A stretch of DNA of 7,114 nucleotides, from assembly GCA_026392575.1 (NCBI GenBank), contig JAPLBU010000270.1:1-7114 (forward strand), written 5' to 3'. The stretch comes from Actinomycetota bacterium. GTDB taxonomy: Bacteria; Actinomycetota; Actinomycetes; S36-B12. Shown here piece after piece: positions 5,860 to 7,114 of this stretch. The translations under genes and the position numbers were made by a program. How positions within the stretch are numbered: the first letter of the stretch is position 1; every line of letters starts with the position of its first letter. The notes below the pieces were generated by a model. The model was given only the letters and a program-made list of their open reading frames with translations. It did not search any database and was not told the DNA's origin.

Positions 5860-6849
5860 CTACCTCCGCTCGAGCAGTCGGCGCACGGCGGTCTCGATGC
5901 GCGCAGCATCGGGCACGTAGGCGTTCTCCAGGATCGGAGCGTATGGCACCGGAGCGAACGGGGCAGCGAGACGCGCGACAGGTGCGTCGAGATAGTCGAA
6001 GGCGTCCTCTTGGATCTGCGAGGAGATCTCCGCACCGATGCCGCCGAACTCGACCGCCTCGTGCACGATCAGAACGCGGTTGGTCTTGCGCACCGAGTCT
6101 GTGATGGTGCCGATATCGAGCGGCTGCACGCAGCGCGGATCGATCACCTCGACCGAGATGCCCTGCTCCGCCAGCGACGCCGCGGCCTTCGTGGCCTCGA
6201 CGACCATCCGGCCGATGGCGACGACGGTCACATCGGCACCCTCCGTCACGACATTCGCAACGCCGAGCGGCACGGAGTACAGCTCCTCGGGCACTTCGCC
6301 CTTCATGCCCAGCATCTTCTTGTTCAGAACGACGATGACGGGGTTGTCGTCGCGGATAGCCGAGACGATCAGGCCCTTCGCGTCGTACGGGCTGGCCGGC
6401 ATCGCGACCTTGAGGCCGGGCACATGCGCGAGCCATGCCTCGAGGCTCTGACTGTGCTGCGCGGCTGCGGACATGCCCGCACCGCCCGCGGTGGTGATGG
6501 TCAGGGGCATGGAGACGGCGCCGCCGAACATGTACTTCATCTTGGCGGCCTGGTTGAAGATCTGGTCCATCGCGACGCCGATGAAGTCCATGAACATGAG
6601 GTCGCACACCGGACGAAGCCCGCGTGCAGCCGCGCCCACGCCGAGCCCGATGATCGCCTGCTCGGAGATCGGGGTGTCCTTGACGCGCCGGGGGCCGAAC
6701 TCCGTGAGGAGTCCGTCGAACATGTGGAAGACACCGCCGTAGCCCGCGACGTCCTCGCCGATCAGGAAGACGTCGGGGTCCTCAGCCATGATCTGGTGCA
6801 TGCCCTCGTTGAAGGCCTTGACGTAGGTCAGTTGCCGGCTCACGGTCAC
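5860..6849 (-). CDS. E1 beta subunit of a thiamine-diphosphate 2-oxo acid/acetoin dehydrogenase
   Basis: A 329-residue transketolase-like beta subunit that pairs with E1 alpha for thiamine-diphosphate-dependent decarboxylation or cleavage and reductive acylation of E2 lipoyl groups. Visible signatures: FLIGEDVAGYGGVF (28-41), RVKDTPISEQAIIGLGVGAA (55-74) with the cofactor-activating glutamate E63, FMDFIGVAMDQIFNQAAKMKYMFGG (86-110), and GAGMSAAAQHSQS (123-135) with H132. VDPR-type and HEAVEFGG blocks follow in the C-terminal half. The stretch KKMLGMKGEVPEELYSVPLG is like acetoin/pyruvate E1 beta. The GTG at 6847-6849 is chosen because GAGGAAGA lies just upstream and the sequence before it belongs to the E1 alpha tail. 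A second GTG two codons in (6841-6843) is possible. The length is standard for the family. Confidence 0.93.
   Translation of the reverse strand: MTVSRQLTYVKAFNEGMHQIMAEDPDVFLIGEDVAGYGGVFHMFDGLLTEFGPRRVKDTPISEQAIIGLGVGAAARGLRPVCDLMFMDFIGVAMDQIFNQAAKMKYMFGGAVSMPLTITTAGGAGMSAAAQHSQSLEAWLAHVPGLKVAMPASPYDAKGLIVSAIRDDNPVIVVLNKKMLGMKGEVPEELYSVPLGVANVVTEGADVTVVAIGRMVVEATKAAASLAEQGISVEVIDPRCVQPLDIGTITDSVRKTNRVLIVHEAVEFGGIGAEISSQIQEDAFDYLDAPVARLAAPFAPVPYAPILENAYVPDAARIETAVRRLLERR
5863..5867 (-). promoter_or_regulatory. Ribosome binding site of the E2 gene
   Basis: GGAGG on the minus strand lies 6 bases before the GTG start of E2 and sits within the last sense codons of E1 beta. It fixes the E2 start and means that E1 beta and E2 translation are probably coupled. 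Confidence 0.8.
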
Positions 6850-6850
6850 T

Positions 6851-6858
6851 TCTTCCTC
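6851..6858 (-). promoter_or_regulatory. Ribosome binding site of the E1 beta gene
   Basis: GAGGAAGA on the minus strand, in the 13-base gap after the E1 alpha stop, is well placed for the GTG at 6847-6849. It supports that start over longer readings that extend into E1 alpha. Confidence 0.7.
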
Positions 6859-6862
6859 GGGA

Positions 6863-7114
6863 TCAGACGGTGTAGACGTCGGCGAGCATGTCGGCCGGGT
6901 CAGGATCAGGGCTGTTGCGCGCGAACTCGATGGCATCGGTGATCTCGGCCTCAGTCTCGGCCCAGATCTGCGCGAAGTCCTCAGCGGTTGCGAGCCCTTC
7001 GACGACGCCCACGGTCTCGATCAGGCGGATCGCATCGCGCGACTGCCACTCCTCGACCTCAGCGGGATCTCGGTACTGGATGCGCATCCCCTTGATGCCC
7101 TGATGATCGAAGTA
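6863..7114 (-). CDS. E1 alpha subunit of the 2-oxo acid/acetoin dehydrogenase, C-terminal part
   Basis: The last 83 residues of a gene that begins beyond the right edge. The visible tail has YRDPAEVEEWQSRDAIRLIE, a helical ATAEDFAQIWAETEAEITDAIEFARNS stretch and the ending SPDPDPADMLADVYTV. It matches the usual end of thiamine-dependent E1 alpha subunits (pyruvate, acetoin or branched-chain type): YRxxxEVEEW...RDPI, then ...DAxxFAxxSPxP...DVY. The usual RDP is RDA here. The thiamine-diphosphate-binding GDG...N motif and phosphorylation-loop region lie outside the window. The stop is 13 bases before the E1 beta start, so it is the upstream operon partner. The assignment is secure by tail plus context; the exact substrate is not. 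Confidence 0.88.
   Translation of the reverse strand, partial: YFDHQGIKGMRIQYRDPAEVEEWQSRDAIRLIETVGVVEGLATAEDFAQIWAETEAEITDAIEFARNSPDPDPADMLADVYTV

Noticed and set aside
6010..6942. Long plus-strand open frame opposite E1 beta
   Set aside because: Low-complexity His/Asp/Arg-rich translation, antisense to a clear E1 beta gene. It is a codon-bias artefact.

Overview
The window is a GC-rich stretch with strong G/C preference at third codon positions, frequent GTG starts and tightly packed genes. Gene families and style point to an actinobacterium, probably a metabolically versatile soil or water type. I cannot name a genus from sequence alone. There are no rRNA or tRNA genes, insertion sequences or CRISPR arrays, and no stretch over 300 bases without a gene.

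Right block (3827-7114, minus strand). This reads, in transcription order, as E1 alpha (only its C-terminus is inside), E1 beta, E2 and a histidine-phosphatase-family protein. The first three form a thiamine-dependent 2-oxo acid dehydrogenase complex of the pyruvate/acetoin type. The E1 alpha to E1 beta gap is 13 bases, E1 beta to E2 is 3 bases, and E2 to phosphatase is 8 bases, so this is one operon. No E3 (dihydrolipoamide dehydrogenase) gene is in view.

Left block (1-3110, minus strand). A second operon starts with an unrecognised 71-residue protein. It continues with a zinc-independent NADP-dependent oxidoreductase, a DUF35 zinc-ribbon/OB-fold protein, a thiolase-like SCP-x/Ltp-type protein, and an acyl-CoA dehydrogenase that runs off the left edge. 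Two junctions are 4-base stop/start overlaps (GTGA, ATGA), so translation is probably coupled. The set suggests CoA-thioester catabolism of a side chain or branched acid. The thiolase/DUF35 pair resembles the Ltp2-ChsH2(DUF35) type of carbon-carbon cleaving complex.

Between the blocks is one plus-strand gene, a VOC-family (glyoxalase/epimerase-fold) protein. It is divergent from the left operon, sharing a 115-base promoter region, and convergent with the right operon. Its 3' end appears frameshifted. The current reading frame runs through what looks like an intergenic region holding two copies of a 23-base palindromic repeat, the first inside a larger hairpin. This repeat/frameshift region and the unusual active-site changes in the thiolase-like and phosphatase-like proteins are the points most worth a second look. 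I did not find strong evidence for a wholly new system.
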